Origin: Artemia franciscana
Lineage: Eukaryota > Arthropoda > Branchiopoda > Anostraca > Artemiidae
Assembly: GCF_032884065.1 (NCBI RefSeq)
Contig: NC_088873.1
Location: 32,522,227-32,586,226 of the forward strand
Length of the DNA stretch: 64,000 nucleotides
Reading direction: 5' to 3'
Each line of letters opens with the position of its first letter. Within the stretch, counting starts at the first letter, position 1. The notes under the pieces were generated by a model. It was not told where the DNA came from. It did not search any database and was given only the letters and a program-made list of their open reading frames with translations. Positions 37,731-50,241 of the stretch are shown one piece after another. Both the position numbers and the translations under genes were made by a program.

Positions 37731-37811
37731 CGAATGGACCTTTTTCTTAACCGGACTTCCTTCGCTATTCTCCGACCCGAGCAGTCGAACGTCATAAGTC
37801 TTGTCAAACAT
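37731..37811 (-). CDS. fzr: fizzy-related / Cdh1 (APC/C activator), coding exon 1
   Basis: First coding exon (27 aa) of a Cdh1/Fzr-type activator, the protein that recruits substrates to the anaphase-promoting complex in late mitosis and G1. It reads MFDKTYDVRLLGSENSEGSP and then VKKKVHS. The opening M-F-x-x-x-Y-(D/E)-x-R-(L/I)-L matches the conserved N-terminus of Fzr/FZR1 proteins. The exon ends in phase 0 at a strong donor (gtgagt, complement of 37725-37730). It joins in frame to the C-box exon at 26272-26397. SPVK is a CDK-type site, and two more SPVK sites follow in exon 2; CDK phosphorylation of this region is known to keep Cdh1 off the APC/C. The ATG at 37811 is chosen because the predicted N-terminus then aligns with the family. 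The exon is too short to identify alone; the call rests on the three-exon chain. Confidence 0.72.
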
Positions 37812-37925
37812 TCTACACTGGGCAGAAGGAGGAACGCAACCAATGTCTCCGTGCCGCTCTCTCCAGCTCTATCGCGCTTCAACGTCACACTTCTTCAAAC
37901 AAGCAACACCTGGACGACATAAGGG
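37812..37925 (-). promoter_or_regulatory. probable 5' UTR / promoter-proximal region of fzr
   Basis: The stretch immediately upstream of the fzr start codon is richer in GC and CpG than its surroundings (several gcg/cga words in 37840-37920), in a window that is otherwise strongly AT-rich. It is read here as 5' UTR plus core promoter by position only. No clear TATA box is seen and the transcription start cannot be fixed. Confidence 0.35.
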
Positions 37926-38389
37926 ATAAATGTAATTAAAAGAAAAAGATGGCACAAGCATAATAAATGCTTGACTGATTTTAAATAATTCTGTTAGATA
38001 TTACATAAACAACAAGTGAAAATTCATCAAATAGAGCAGCCGTTCCTAGCGGTAAGACAAACAGAGTTACAACCCTGTTCAGTCCTGGTAAGCACCATTT
38101 TCAACTCACGGCCAGTACTCCTACATTTCATTAATTTCTTAATTTCTACCCATAGGTAATCAAGAGGAAGGGGAAACATGACCTGGGCGACAGAAAAGGG
38201 GGGGGGGGCGGAAGGCAAGTTAATTTTTCATTTTGCCAACTATTCTAAGATGGCCAAAAATTGTACAAAACCAGACATAAGCTACGTTACTGGTATATGG
38301 TAGTACCAGGGATGGTTTTAGAGTTAATATCGGTTAAAGTTTTTTTTTGTTCTCTTTTTAATAAAAACACTTCTAAATCTTAGAAGTTT

Positions 38390-38700
38390 TGGTAACACTC
38401 TAGATGATGGACTTTTTGCTACCTAGGAAAGTAGCAGCGTTGAGTGAATGTAACTTTAAAAAATTCATCCAGAGCTTAACATAAGCCTCAGGAAGGTATT
38501 ACGAAGAATCCATCTCTACCCTCAGCCCTCCCTCCCCCTGCTAAAAAGTGCTGACCTCTGATGAACTTGGACAAACTTTGTGATGAAAAAGTGAAACTTT
38601 CAGAGATAGATCTATACCCCAAATGAAACTCAAGCGAAAGAATCGTCACACCTTTCGTAAAATCATGATTTCAAGGTTTTTTTTTATTAATGTGTCTAAC
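38390..38700 (+). repeat. diverged relative of the GGTAAA MITE
   Basis: Short colinear matches to 24259-24838 and 55022-55606: 'caggaaggtatt', 'tgacctctgatga', 'gtgaaactttcagagataga' and 'caaggttt'. Termini are not recognisable. Confidence 0.4.
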
Positions 38701-38777
38701 AAAGAAAATCTAATGTGGCTTGCAATCCTGTTCAAATAATTTGAATCATGTTTTCTAAGCCTAAGATTAAATTGCAG

Positions 38778-38840
38778 GCACGCCAAGGCCGTATCCAGGG
38801 GAGGGAGTCAGGGGGGGAGGGTGATTGATAACAACAAATT
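38778..38840. mobile_element. left end of a hAT-like MITE
   Basis: 'caaggccgtatccaggggag' followed by a g-rich run matches the left terminus of 29107-29278. The right end is not found. Confidence 0.5.
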
Positions 38841-41800
38841 TTGGGATGGGTCAATAATACACCAAATTTGATTTTACAATTAGAATAAGAGGTGCCCAGA
38901 AATTCAAAACAAGATTAGGATTCCAGGGGGCTGAGTCAAAGAAAAGCAGATTAAGACAAACATTAATGAACAAATTGTTTTTGCTAAATTTAGGACCTAT
39001 CATCAATACAACCTTCTAAGTCTTAGAAACAGAGAACAATTAGAGACAAATGTTAGAAAACACCTTGCGGCGCATAGTTTAGACCACAATAAAAGGATAA
39101 CCCTATTAATAAATATTTACTTCTTTTTGTGTTTCGCAGTAAGATGATCAAACCAGTAATTTGACCAAATGGCCTTCAAATGATTTTGATTCAAATCCTC
39201 TGGATTCAATCAAAACCAGGGACATCGAAATGCAAGATGTACATATCAAGTCGTCATATTTAGGCATTCTGTCATCCACTGACTTTTGATCATAGTTACA
39301 AACAAAAGGTATAAGGTACAAGGTGCTTGCTCTCTTGTATCTTCATTTTCTTTCAAAACCGTTTTCATTATTGTTGACTTTTCAAAGCAGCTTTTTTTTC
39401 GAGAATGCAATTTTTTTCTAAATTAAGAGGATCAAAATAACTTGTAAAATAATCAGAAATTTTCTTGTGAATACTTATCAGTTTTAATCCTGTGATCGTT
39501 TCATTAAGGTTAATTTGTAAACACTAACTGATCATTTGAAATTAATCGTTGAATAGACATTGCAACACTGTCTTCCAATATGCCATACTATCATCATGAA
39601 TAGTTTCAAGGCACGCCTAATACTTGATTCCTTTTTTTATTCCAGTATAAGCCAGTTGAGCCTCTGTGCTATATACCTTTTCTCTGTGACTATAACTAAC
39701 CATTTGACCAAACTATCGATTTTATCGCATTTTACTGCAACATACGTGTCGTCATCTCCAAAGGGCTTAGGCCAATTATAAAAGCCCCAGACCCCTGCTT
39801 AAGAATTACACTTGAAATCAAATGCGTGATTGCGTCTTTTTAACATCATTTATTATATGCGTAATAAATCGTCATTTCTCCAATAGCTACATCACGAAGG
39901 GATATAGAAATCCCTTCTGTCTGAAGGGATATACAGTTTTCGAATTTGGTATAATTAAAGACAGGATATTTTTACTGATAACAAGAAGGAAGTTTCGAGT
40001 ATTGATGCGCTGTGAAACGTAACAGTTCACATCCTGAATGGCACCCAACCGGAAAAGCTTGAATTTGAATGAGGCTACATTTCAAAATCCCATCTCGCGA
40101 TTTCCTCACTCATTTCTAAATAAACATTGTAAGGAAAAGCAAAAGAAGAATACAGGTAATAGCCTTTTAAGTTGGGTTTATAGTATGAAAGCATAGCCAA
40201 GCATAACCATGCATAAAGCTCTTCCTTTGGAGTACCCTAAAAATAACCTACGCTAAAACGTGTAAGATGTCAATTTACCGACCCGAACACGCGTTTTTTA
40301 GCATCAGGGTTGGTTAGGGTAAACCATCACTTTTTATCCCGTGCGATCACTTCACGCTGCAGCTGAAAATAATTTTTGAACCAGCAGCCGTGGCCACGGG
40401 TGCCAATTCAAGAAAACTTATGGGGTAAAGACTGTTCTTCATTTATTAAATGAATATACAAAAATAGGTATTTTTCAAAATCTAGGAAGGCTATCGCCTC
40501 CTGTTCACCTCAATTGGTACCCCCTGTTCGTGGCCAAAAAAAAATTATTTATCGTAATATATTACATTTTAATAACAAAGATAAATCTTCCCCAATATCC
40601 CCAAGTTAGTAGCACTACCAATAAAATCCCTACTGTCAATCATGAATGAACATAAGCTTGACCCATAAAGGGGGAATTTCCCGGTGGATGGGGGCTAAAA
40701 GTGGAATAAATGCATTCATACGACGCTACTTTTCTATTTAGGTGAGCTCTGGAGGCGATTATCTTATTTTTCAGACGAAAATTTTGACTATTAAGTGCTT
40801 ACTATTCCCTAAAAACACTATTAGATTAGAAAGATCAGGGCAGGGACACACGCACGCTGGAGGGGCCTCCAGGCCCACTGAAATCTAATGATTTTTGCCC
40901 CATAATTTTCTGATACTTCTCACGGAATAAGTGATTTGAAGAATTTGCCCCCGAAACAAATTGCTGCGGACGTTCCTAGTTCAGGGATAGAACCTAAAAA
41001 CAAACCTGATTAGCAGAAACCACATTCAAATCTTTCATGTCCCATTATGCATTACTGTATTTACTTTATATTTCCTTTACCCAAAAACAAAACCACGGGC
41101 TAAACTATGCATGTCGATACTAACTAATAGTAGCGCAACATGCATAAAATTAAATATTCTAAATACAGGCTCGAACAAGATAGGTCATGTTTAGACTGGA
41201 AGAATAAATAGTACAGATTACGAAGCTCTATTTACTTTGATATGTCATCGCTCCAAACAAAGCATGTAATCAGCCTATTGGCGATACGGCAAAAATTCTC
41301 AATATTCCCTTCAAAGCTTTAGAAGGTCGTGTATTGCCGAATGGAAGTGTACCCCACAAACCCCTTCCTAAAAGAAAAACACGACAAAACAGCGGCAATA
41401 CTCACTTTGGGATCACATGCCTTAAATGATACTAATAGATTTTTTTATTTTTTGACAGGAAAGAGCCAAACGTATTTAACGCGACTGAAAGACTACTGCA
41501 AAAAAAAGAATGTGTATGCATTGAGTCAGCAGGGAGTACAAAATATAAGCTACATCACTAACGTATCAAATGTTATTCAGTATTTGATCATGAGAATAAC
41601 TTAAGATAAAAATTAAATTGTGGGAGAAATGACAAAGCACTTCCCTGCATTAAGTCTAATAATCTATTTTTCTCTTATGTATTTCTAATAATAATGATAA
41701 TATTAATATTTCTAAGACATAATTATAATATAATAATATATCATTATTAATAATAATAAAAAATAATTAAAAAAAATTTATGCATTGAGTCAGCTGGGAG

Positions 41801-42865
41801 CATAAAACATAAGCTACATCACCAACGTATTACAATTTTTGTGATCAAATAAACTAAGGACATCGTTTTAAACATTGACTATCTGAAAGACTCCCTGCTT
41901 GAAAATGTTTTTGAAAATATATTTTAAAATGCATGAAAATCTAGCTTTGGTACATGCTATGTTTCACTTTTTCGACTTCAAACACTATATAGATCACTGC
42001 AAAAAATAGTGATCAACAATAATATAGAATTGTAAATGCGTAGAAGGATTTTCGGCTTTAACTAGGACTGAAAAACTTGAGTGCTACAGGAAAAACAATA
42101 TAATAAAAAAAAACTGGATATGAAAGGTCATGTTGCAAAGACAACAGATGTATACACAGATGAAAGGGGTGGGGTAGGGCCCATGTTCCCTCACAAAACC
42201 CTGAAATTAAATGTTTGTCTTCATAATTTCACGTTTTTGGCATTAGTCACCTGAATTGTGCGTTTTTTTCTGTTTATTCCCCTTTCTCCCCCAAAAATGT
42301 TACATGCGTTCCTGGATGACAAGGATTCCATTTTTGGGAACAAATCTAAAAACGATTTTAAAAAAATCGTTTTTTACTCATTCAAAATAGCGCTTTAGAA
42401 GAGCTATGACTACAATTCAGTAGCTATGGACTATTGACAATGATGATTTAGCATATATTGTACAACAAACATTACCTAAGATCTCCATAAAAAGGCAGAG
42501 AGCTAAATGTTTTTTTGCAACTTCAAGTTGCAATAATCGCTAACAACCGTTTAAGGGTAGTATAGGTAGTTATGATACTTTGATATAAATTTTCAGGTAA
42601 GAGGTGTGTAAGACGGGCAAGACCACCTACGAAGGCGCACCCAAAAACAATATATAAGGAGGATTTAATGTGTATCAAGGGTATATTAGGCTAGTGTAAC
42701 AAAAAATTGACATTATTCAAAGCTGCTAGAAGTTGTATCAAAATTGACCATCTCAGAGAGAAAAAAAATCACAAAGAAATAGCATATGAAAACAGTTAAA
42801 GATAGTGAAATGAACTACGTATTTTAATCAAATATTTAATATATAGAGTTGGCATTTAGGTTATG
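38841..42865. other. unassigned intergenic stretch
   Basis: No gene recognised. The only clear structure is a 53-bp duplicated word at 41515-41567 and 41779-41830 and a low-complexity AT region around 41690-41775. Confidence 0.4.
41515..41830 (+). repeat. two copies of a 53-bp segment flanking AT-rich DNA
   Basis: 'tatgcattgagtcagc.gggag' and 'ataagctacatcac.aacgta' occur in the same order at 41515-41567 and 41779-41830, about 264 bp apart. They may be direct terminal repeats of a small insertion or a local duplication. The first copy lies in a 91-codon open stretch with no recognised family. Confidence 0.6.
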
Positions 42866-42869
42866 TTAA

Positions 42870-43438
42870 GGCCGTGATTAAGTGAACTTGAAAACATGGA
42901 GCTTCAAAATTGAAGTTAGGGTAGCCTTCTGTCTCTCAATTCTTTAGAGACCGTCGATTGTCAAAAACTCTTCATAGCACTTATTCATTGGCGGAAATAG
43001 CAGGTTAATTATACCAGCTTGTCAACCTGGTCTCTAGGGCGACTTGAAGCGATTCTTTCAGGCAAAAAACTTGTAAAAATTTCAGACAGCTGAAAATATT
43101 CCATGGGACTGTTCGAAAACAGGAAAATATATCGAAAAATGGTTGCAATCATCTTACAGATTATTATCTTCTGCTCATGCTAGTACCGATTTTGTTCTAA
43201 AAGCAATATCCTTCATAGAGTACACTTGTGAAACAGAGCTAGAAATTTTCTAAGATTTCTAAGCAATTAGAGGAAATAGAGCAAAATCCTACCAAACATT
43301 CTGTAGCATCTTCAAGAAGCTACGGCCTGATATTAAAAGCGGTATCTTCCGCCAATGAATACTTGAGTACTTTTGAAATATAATTTTTCAATTTTAACAT
43401 AGGATTTTCGAGTTCCATCAGTTCACTTAATCACGGCC
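42870..43438. mobile_element. non-autonomous DNA transposon with TTAA target duplication
   Basis: The terminal repeats ggccgtgattaagtgaact and their exact complement are 19 bp long and directly flanked by TTAA (42866-42869 and 43439-43442). The interior (569 bp) has no coding capacity but has a further inverted pair, 'cattggcgga' (about 42988) and 'tccgccaatg' (about 43349). A TTAA target fits piggyBac or Kolobok superfamilies; the GGCC start does not decide between them. Confidence 0.85.
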
Positions 43439-43442
43439 TTAA

Positions 43443-45600
43443 TATAATGCGTTCTGGGCGGCCTGCTTTAGATAATTCTTTGCGGTAGTTCCCATAATTA
43501 TGTTACGGAAGTATTATTTTTTCATCATATTTTAGTATAATTCATTATGATTAATATAATTATTATTAGGATTATGTCAGTCAAAAGACATGGATTTTAA
43601 AATGGCAGGCATAATCAATCATTAAACGGTAAGTATGTATAAATCAACTTACCCTGTCTTACTGGTGCTCTTTATAATAACATGGCCTATGATTTGGCAA
43701 AAAACAACAACAAAGGAATTCAAAAGAAAACAGCAAGGATAAGGACGCAAATCAACTTATATTTGTGCAGTGTCATCAATTTGCTTAAAACTTATATGTA
43801 ATAACATTAATAATTTGATAAGTAGTATGTTTTATAGACTATAATAGACTAGTTGAAAGAATAAAGACCACAAAGAACCATACTAAAATCCTTAAGTCTC
43901 TTAATGAGTACGACCAAAGATACAAGGCAACATTTTGAAATATTTTTAAAAAGTGACACTTTTGGATTTTATTTTTCTCCAAGTCTTCTCACCCTACCAA
44001 TTCCTTCAGGCTAATCAACCTCCTTGGAAAGTTAATGCGATGTCCAGGAGATGCTCTTTCTCGCTTGCACCTCCTCCTCCCCAAAAACCTAAGCAGAGCT
44101 CTTATACAATAAAACTATTTATACGTCCCTCACATTGGTGACAAAACAATGGGTTTTCCGAACTACTGCCAATATGAAAAAAGAACAGAGCATTTAATCA
44201 TGCTAATTTTCTTTTGTTGATAACAAGGATGTTGTGTAAGGTCACGACTTTTCAGCTTATAATAATCCTGGCATCAACAAACTTATGGCTTCTCTCTTCA
44301 GATTATATGAAAGTTAATTGCAAATAATTCATTATATGAGCACGATCATCAGTACATCATTTGAACAAAACTTCACTGCCAATTTTTACTTCCCGTTCAT
44401 TGATATGGACAATGAAAAACTTGCAACATGAACAGAATACAAATGAGAGTCACAAATATTGGCTACTGTTTCGTTGATCCTCAAACTCATTAATTTCACA
44501 GCAAGCCTGAACACATAAACACACTAAAAGGACTGAGCAGAATCAGCAAGGTATTTCTTTCATGAAATAATCTGCTCTAAATTAACTAACTGTGTGAGAA
44601 CAGAAGCACAATGCCTTAAATCAAATGAACACACCGAGGTTCACAATCTTGAAAACTTGGTCAAAAATCTAAAATAGCTTCAAATTGCACCCAGTTTCAA
44701 ATTTAGGGGCTTTTGAAGATGCTTTGTCGATTCTGAGTCTAAGATAGCCATATGACCTTCTAAACAACATACACAGTATTCACATAATTAACTGTTATTT
44801 GGGAGAAAACTGAGCATTTTTTTTTTTTTACCATGTTTTTGGGTTTCGGGACCACGGTGAAACGTGCAGAAAGATTTCAGCTTCGTAATTCAGTTTTTGT
44901 GGAGAAGACGAGTAATGTTCAGTCGTGAGGGAGTAGCAACTTGGCCCTTTTCTACATACTACAGAGACGAGGCGAAGAGATTAGCAATGCTGACCAGCAT
45001 TTCCCAAAATTCCCACACCATGAAAATCCGCACCATGTATTCCGCACCATTTCCCAAAATTCCCACACCATGAAAATCCGCACCATGTATTTCAAAATCC
45101 GACTATAGAGATTGCTCTTCCGTAGTAATTTTATTTTTTAACCAAATACAAGTCAAGTTCCTTTTGGCCAGGCTACGAAAATCCTGAATCCGAGATTTTC
45201 ACCTTTGAATCCGAGATTTTTAGAAAAAAAGAGCACATCATCAAAATCACTCTAAGTCCCTGCAAAAAAGAACCTTAAGCCTATTAGCCATTATAAGAGA
45301 AATTTTGCCCCCTAAGGACTGTAAAAAGTCCTTTTATGGGGGGGGGGAGAGAATTCGTAAAGAGGAAATGCAACCGCGAGCAAAAAGCCAGACGCAATAA
45401 GTCATATAGACTTAACTATAACTACAACAAAGGGTGCACAACCCTTTGGTTTAGTTTGGAAAATATGAAAAAGTAACTTTGTCTATTTGATACTTTTATA
45501 TTACAACGAAGGCACCATAGGCAAAGGCTGTAAGATGCATATAGAGCTTGTATCTAATTATTTACAGGTATTCTCAAGTATTTACAAAGGGGACGAGAGA
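43443..45600. other. unassigned intergenic stretch
   Basis: No recognisable gene. It contains the 50-bp tandem duplication at 44998-45092 and a G-run at 45340-45348. Confidence 0.4.
44998..45092 (+). repeat. 50-bp tandem duplication, two copies
   Basis: The block starting 'catttcccaaaattcccaca' at 44998 repeats exactly at 45048 and ends 'gcaccatgtatt'. The perfect match suggests a recent event. Confidence 0.92.
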
Positions 45601-45629
45601 TGGCAAAACATAGGCGTGATAGTTACAGC

Positions 45630-46432
45630 AAAAGATATAAAAAAGAATGAAAAAGTTTGTGACACTTTGGATGAGTAGAAAGATTTATTTAGTGAGGAAG
45701 AATTGGTGACATACTAAAAGGATTAAAAAATAATAATGCCCCAGGCACTGATGGTATGGCAAATGAGTTTTTTTTTTTTTTTAAATATGGTGGTTAAGAA
45801 TTATGAATGATTATGAATACGATTTTTGAGAAAGGAGAAGTACTTAGCGATTTTAGGAAAACTTTCATTAGAGCCCTCCATAAGAAAGGTGATAAAAGTG
45901 AGTGTGATAATTATAGAGGCATTAGCCTGGTTTTTGTAGGAAGCAAATTAATTAGCATGATGATACTTTTTATACTAAGATGCTATAGATAATGGTTTAA
46001 GAGACGAACAGTGAGGTTATAGGAAATGTGGATGACGTATAGATCAAATTTCCACTCCTTGACTAATAATTGAAAAGTGCCCGAGTCATCAAACCCCTTT
46101 AAGCTTCAGTTTTATAGATTAAGATTAAGCACTTCATTCAGTTCATAGAATAGCTTTAGCGAGGGTACTATTCTCTGGTATGCCAGATACATATATTAAA
46201 GTGATTAGTGCTCTGAACAAGAGTAACATTACTGCGGTTAAGGTAGGAAATGAGTTTAGTAGATGGTTTCGTATTAAATCAGGAATCAAGAAGGGTTGCG
46301 TTCTATCCCATTTATAAGGACCAGTTTGATGGACTTTTGTCCTAAACAGCACAGCAAAGGCAATTGGGGAACACAGAATCAAAAGGGGAAGTAATACTCT
46401 CCTAGACTTAGATTTCTTCTAAAGTAGCCTAT
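45630..46432 (+). pseudogene. non-LTR retrotransposon reverse transcriptase fragment A
   Basis: A decayed RT with several frameshifts and stops. Recognisable in order: KKNEKVCDTLDE (45640 on), LKNNNAPGTDGMANEF (about 45725-45772, then a T-run frameshift), IFEKGEVLSDFRKTFIRALH and KKGDKSECDNYRGISL (45819-45930), VGNEFSRWF (about 46240), and LLDLDF with a stop just where the catalytic Y-x-DD box should be. KxGD...NYRGISL is a conserved RT block of LINE elements. It is truncated at both ends and clearly the same family as 59575-61480. Confidence 0.85.
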
Positions 46433-49400
46433 TACAGTTTCATCATGTTTTGGTATTTTCATTATGATTAACCTAACTTCACTTCTTGAGTGTTGGCAGT
46501 AAAATACATAAGTACTGATTACAGGAATTGACCTTTTCGCCATGAATCTTCACCATTTAGATGTCCAAAGTTTGTGTCTAAATTATTTACTACACATCAA
46601 AAAGCAGAAAGATCATTGAATCACTGACCTTTCTTCCTGTGCTAGTAAAAGCAAAAGACAATACCTATACCATTTCATCAAAGATTATCTTGTGACTCGT
46701 AGTAAAAAATTTCATTTGAATACGTTTAGGCCCTACGTTTGGTGTAATTCTGAGCATAGATGCAAAGATGGCTATTTTAGACAGCAGGACCGTGAGTTAA
46801 TTTTTTTTTTTTTCTTTTGCTAATCTGTTTAATTTTCGAGGGTTTGGAAATATAAAAGAGCTAGATTGAAAATTTATTCTAAAATGAAAAAGGGAAAGCA
46901 TGGTACCTTTGCAGAGAAGGGGGAGGGGATTTCGTGACAAATTTCATTATCGAGTTATAAATTAGATGAAATTAGATGAACCATACTTGAGACCTTTTTC
47001 ATCGTATAAAACGATAAACATCGTTTTACTCATAAATTAATATACCCTTTAAGATGATACCTTTTCTTATTTTATGCAATTTAGTTTGAGTCTTATCCTC
47101 TCACCATTGCTACTCTGGTGCCTACTCGCCCATGCTTGATTGAGTGGTTTAAATGCAGTCTATGATCTTTTTACGGTCTTGTAAAGTTGTTGAGTAAGTG
47201 AATGAAACTTTACGGAATAGATATTCTGCTCAAATTGGGAATTTGGAAATTTTTTTAAATACATAGGCCTACTTCCACAACTTCTAATGGTTGAACAATT
47301 ATTAGCCCTGTATGAAGGCTAATCCTGATATAAAATCAATAGAACTAAAAAGATTGTAGTAGAATTGGATTTGCCATTCAAAACTTTACCTAAATAACCA
47401 TAAAAATTGCAACCCCTCTTCTCCTCTTATTGAAGCAAAATTAGGCTATAGATTATATTCAAATTCAGGGAATAGTTGACAACGGAAGCGACCTTAAAAC
47501 GCGATTCCTAAAAAATTGTATCCTATAGCCGAAAGAAAAAATTCGGTTATTATTTCCAGATTATTTTCTTGTAAAGCTTTATATTATTTTCAGACTTCTT
47601 ACAAACGGTTGGTCTTTATTTCTTACTCGGCTACCCAATATCTGTGTCTGAAGATCAATCAAACAGTTCGTGGTAACGAACTGCAAGTAACTCGACCCAA
47701 CAGGAATAAAAACATGCAGATTTTGATGCAGTACAGATTTTGATATTCCTTTTTTTTTACCAGGTGTGGTATCTCTTCTCACGAGATGTATACATCACTT
47801 CTCTTCTGCAAGAAGAGATGTACCTCTTAGAAGCTGCTGCTTTTTAAAACTTGTTCAGACTATAAGCTCATTGAGTTTAACATCGCTATGAAAAAATTTA
47901 CTTTAAGTCGTTATCCTTTGTCCTTGTGGACAAGCTTTTACTTACTCCATTTCTCTTCAACTTAAAGTGAATACTTGTCCAAATCTCACACAAACAGCCA
48001 AATTCTCTCAAAACTGTTTATTCGTCAGTTTAAAGAGTATTAAGAGGACTGCATACAGTATACAGTATATAGCATACATGACCGTACATACAGTTAAAGC
48101 AGGTAATGGGAAAGCTGGAACGTGGAAGATTAGTACCCTGAAACAGCCACACTACAATGTAGCACCAATTCTCTGTTTGTTTGGGGGATTAGATTAAGGC
48201 AAAACTAATATCACAGCTTCATAATGCACGTGACTGACAGGCACCCAATCACTATTGTTCCCCCAGAAAATCAAATGTGATCAATGAGTATAAGCATGGA
48301 GTGTTGGGTATGCATTTTTTGTTTATAATAACAAAAGTATTGAAGTGTACAACTCCATCCATAAAGTAAGAGCAGTAAACTATATACAGAACACTTCAGA
48401 CTTCGAATACTATACTTTACTAGCAGTATTAGAGTAATTATGATACAGTGCTTTTGATGAAATGGTATACATAAAATTATGAGGTATTATATTTATAGCT
48501 AGTATATGGCTGGCCACTGAATTAGATTACATTGTTAATTGTGATTCAGAAAACTACTGATATTTCTGACTGCAAGCTAAACTAAGTTGGCTTTATGACT
48601 TTTCAGCAAATTTTGCGTATAAAAATGCTTTTTGCTCAAAACAAAGCTGCCAAAACACATAAAGTATCGGCAACTTATGAAATTCTGCTACTGGCAGCTT
48701 TGGAAATTTTTGCACACCTGGATGTGAGTTAGCTAAAACAGATAAGTTCATTTTATCAAAGGTGGAAGAAATCTGGAGCGAGAAAACGGTATGTGAAGCC
48801 ACAAGAACAAATTCATGTTAACCTACCATAGGTAATTGTCTGCTTGTTGAATGGACAAGAGTCTCAAGGTCATTGCCAGAAATTAAAATAAATGAACTCA
48901 GTTGTTTTCTGTTTGAAAAGAGGCAATTAGAATACAATAATGTCCAAGATAGTTTATTGCTTGGGTAGAGCAAATAATATAAGAGCTGATAAATTTACCA
49001 AAACGAAAGTTCAAATATTTGTATTTTCGTGTGATGCTTAATCTCATAAGAAACAAAACTAAGTAAAAGGAGCGTTAGAAAACCCTTCTATAATTTTGAA
49101 TTAGTGTCCAGTGAATTGTAGCAAAAGATGAAATTTGCAAAATTTAAGAATACTCACATGCCATCTATTTGTTAACTATTCAAATAAATAAAATTCAAAT
49201 AATTCAAAGATTATAAATTCTTAATTTGGGTTAGGAGTGCTACATACAAATTTACCTGCAATACATGCAAAATTCTTTTTTTCTGACTGATTTTTGTACT
49301 CAGTTTGGAATACATTATAAATTATTGGCTGCAGTAACTCAAAAGGCAATTGGTTACATGACATAAATTTTTACAAGTTGGAAAACCTGAAAATATTGCT

Positions 49401-49790
49401 TTGTTTTTCTTATTTATTAAAATATTTTTACTTTTTAAGACTTTCAACAAAACCTGAGAAAAAGCACTATGTATATCAAGAGTCCACTCACTATTTCAAT
49501 GAGTGAAAAAATAAAATAAAATGTTTTATTTTACACTACTACATTTGAAATAGAAGAGCTTTTGGTATTTTTTTTTTTTTTTTTTTTTTGCATTTTAGTG
49601 TAAAAATTACATTGCTTTCATCTGCCTTTCTTTTACAGGTACCCAGCGTATTTACCTTCACCCATCAAATGAAACAATCATGAAATGTAGATTAAAATAG
49701 CATGATCACAATGTAGTGTACACACTAAGAACACAAACAGTTTTTAGTAGGAGGAATAGTTTTTTCTGAAGTACGACAAATTATGCCCTA
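46433..49790. other. unassigned intergenic stretch
   Basis: Low-similarity DNA without a recognised gene. A local hairpin of 'cttctcttctgcaagaagag' type lies near 47795-47815. Other open stretches (47516-47782, 47967-48197, 48593-48802) lack family signatures. Confidence 0.4.
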
Positions 49791-49796
49791 CTACCC

Positions 49797-50225
49797 CCAG
49801 ATACAAGTACTTGGGATTTGTGCTTGCAGCAAACGAAAACTAGACCAAACACATAAAATTGATGACTCCTTGTGAGAAGGCAGCTGGGTGTGCTCTACTC
49901 TGACAAAACACAATAATTGGAATCAAGAACATGAAGATGCATAAATACATTTTCATTACCAAAGTCCTACCAGTTGCCAATTATGGTTGTGAGTTGTGGG
50001 GGACTGCTATGGTGAGACATTGGGAGTCTCTGTAGTTTGTGTATTTAAAAAAAAGTATTAGGCCTACAAAACAATTTTAGCAGTTTTGTTCTTAAACGTG
50101 ACATGGGTTTACTGAATCTGCATCATAAGAGGACCATACTGATGATTAAGTTTTATTTGCAGATGTTATATTTGCCCAAAAACTGTCTAGCAAAAGCAGC
50201 TTTGGATAAGATTTTGAACACATTC
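49797..50225 (+). pseudogene. non-LTR retrotransposon C-terminal fragment
   Basis: Reads YKYLGFVLAAN near 49800, then KVLPVANYGCELWGTAMVRH (about 49962-50020) with stops and shifts afterwards, and a degraded 'RTILMIKFYLQMLYLPKN'-like tail. The YLG...and Y-G-C/A-E-x-W blocks follow the RT domain in many LINE proteins. It belongs to a different LINE family from fragments A and B and ends just where the inverted Penelope tail begins. Confidence 0.6.
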
Positions 50226-50241
50226 TAAGACCATGCTGGCA

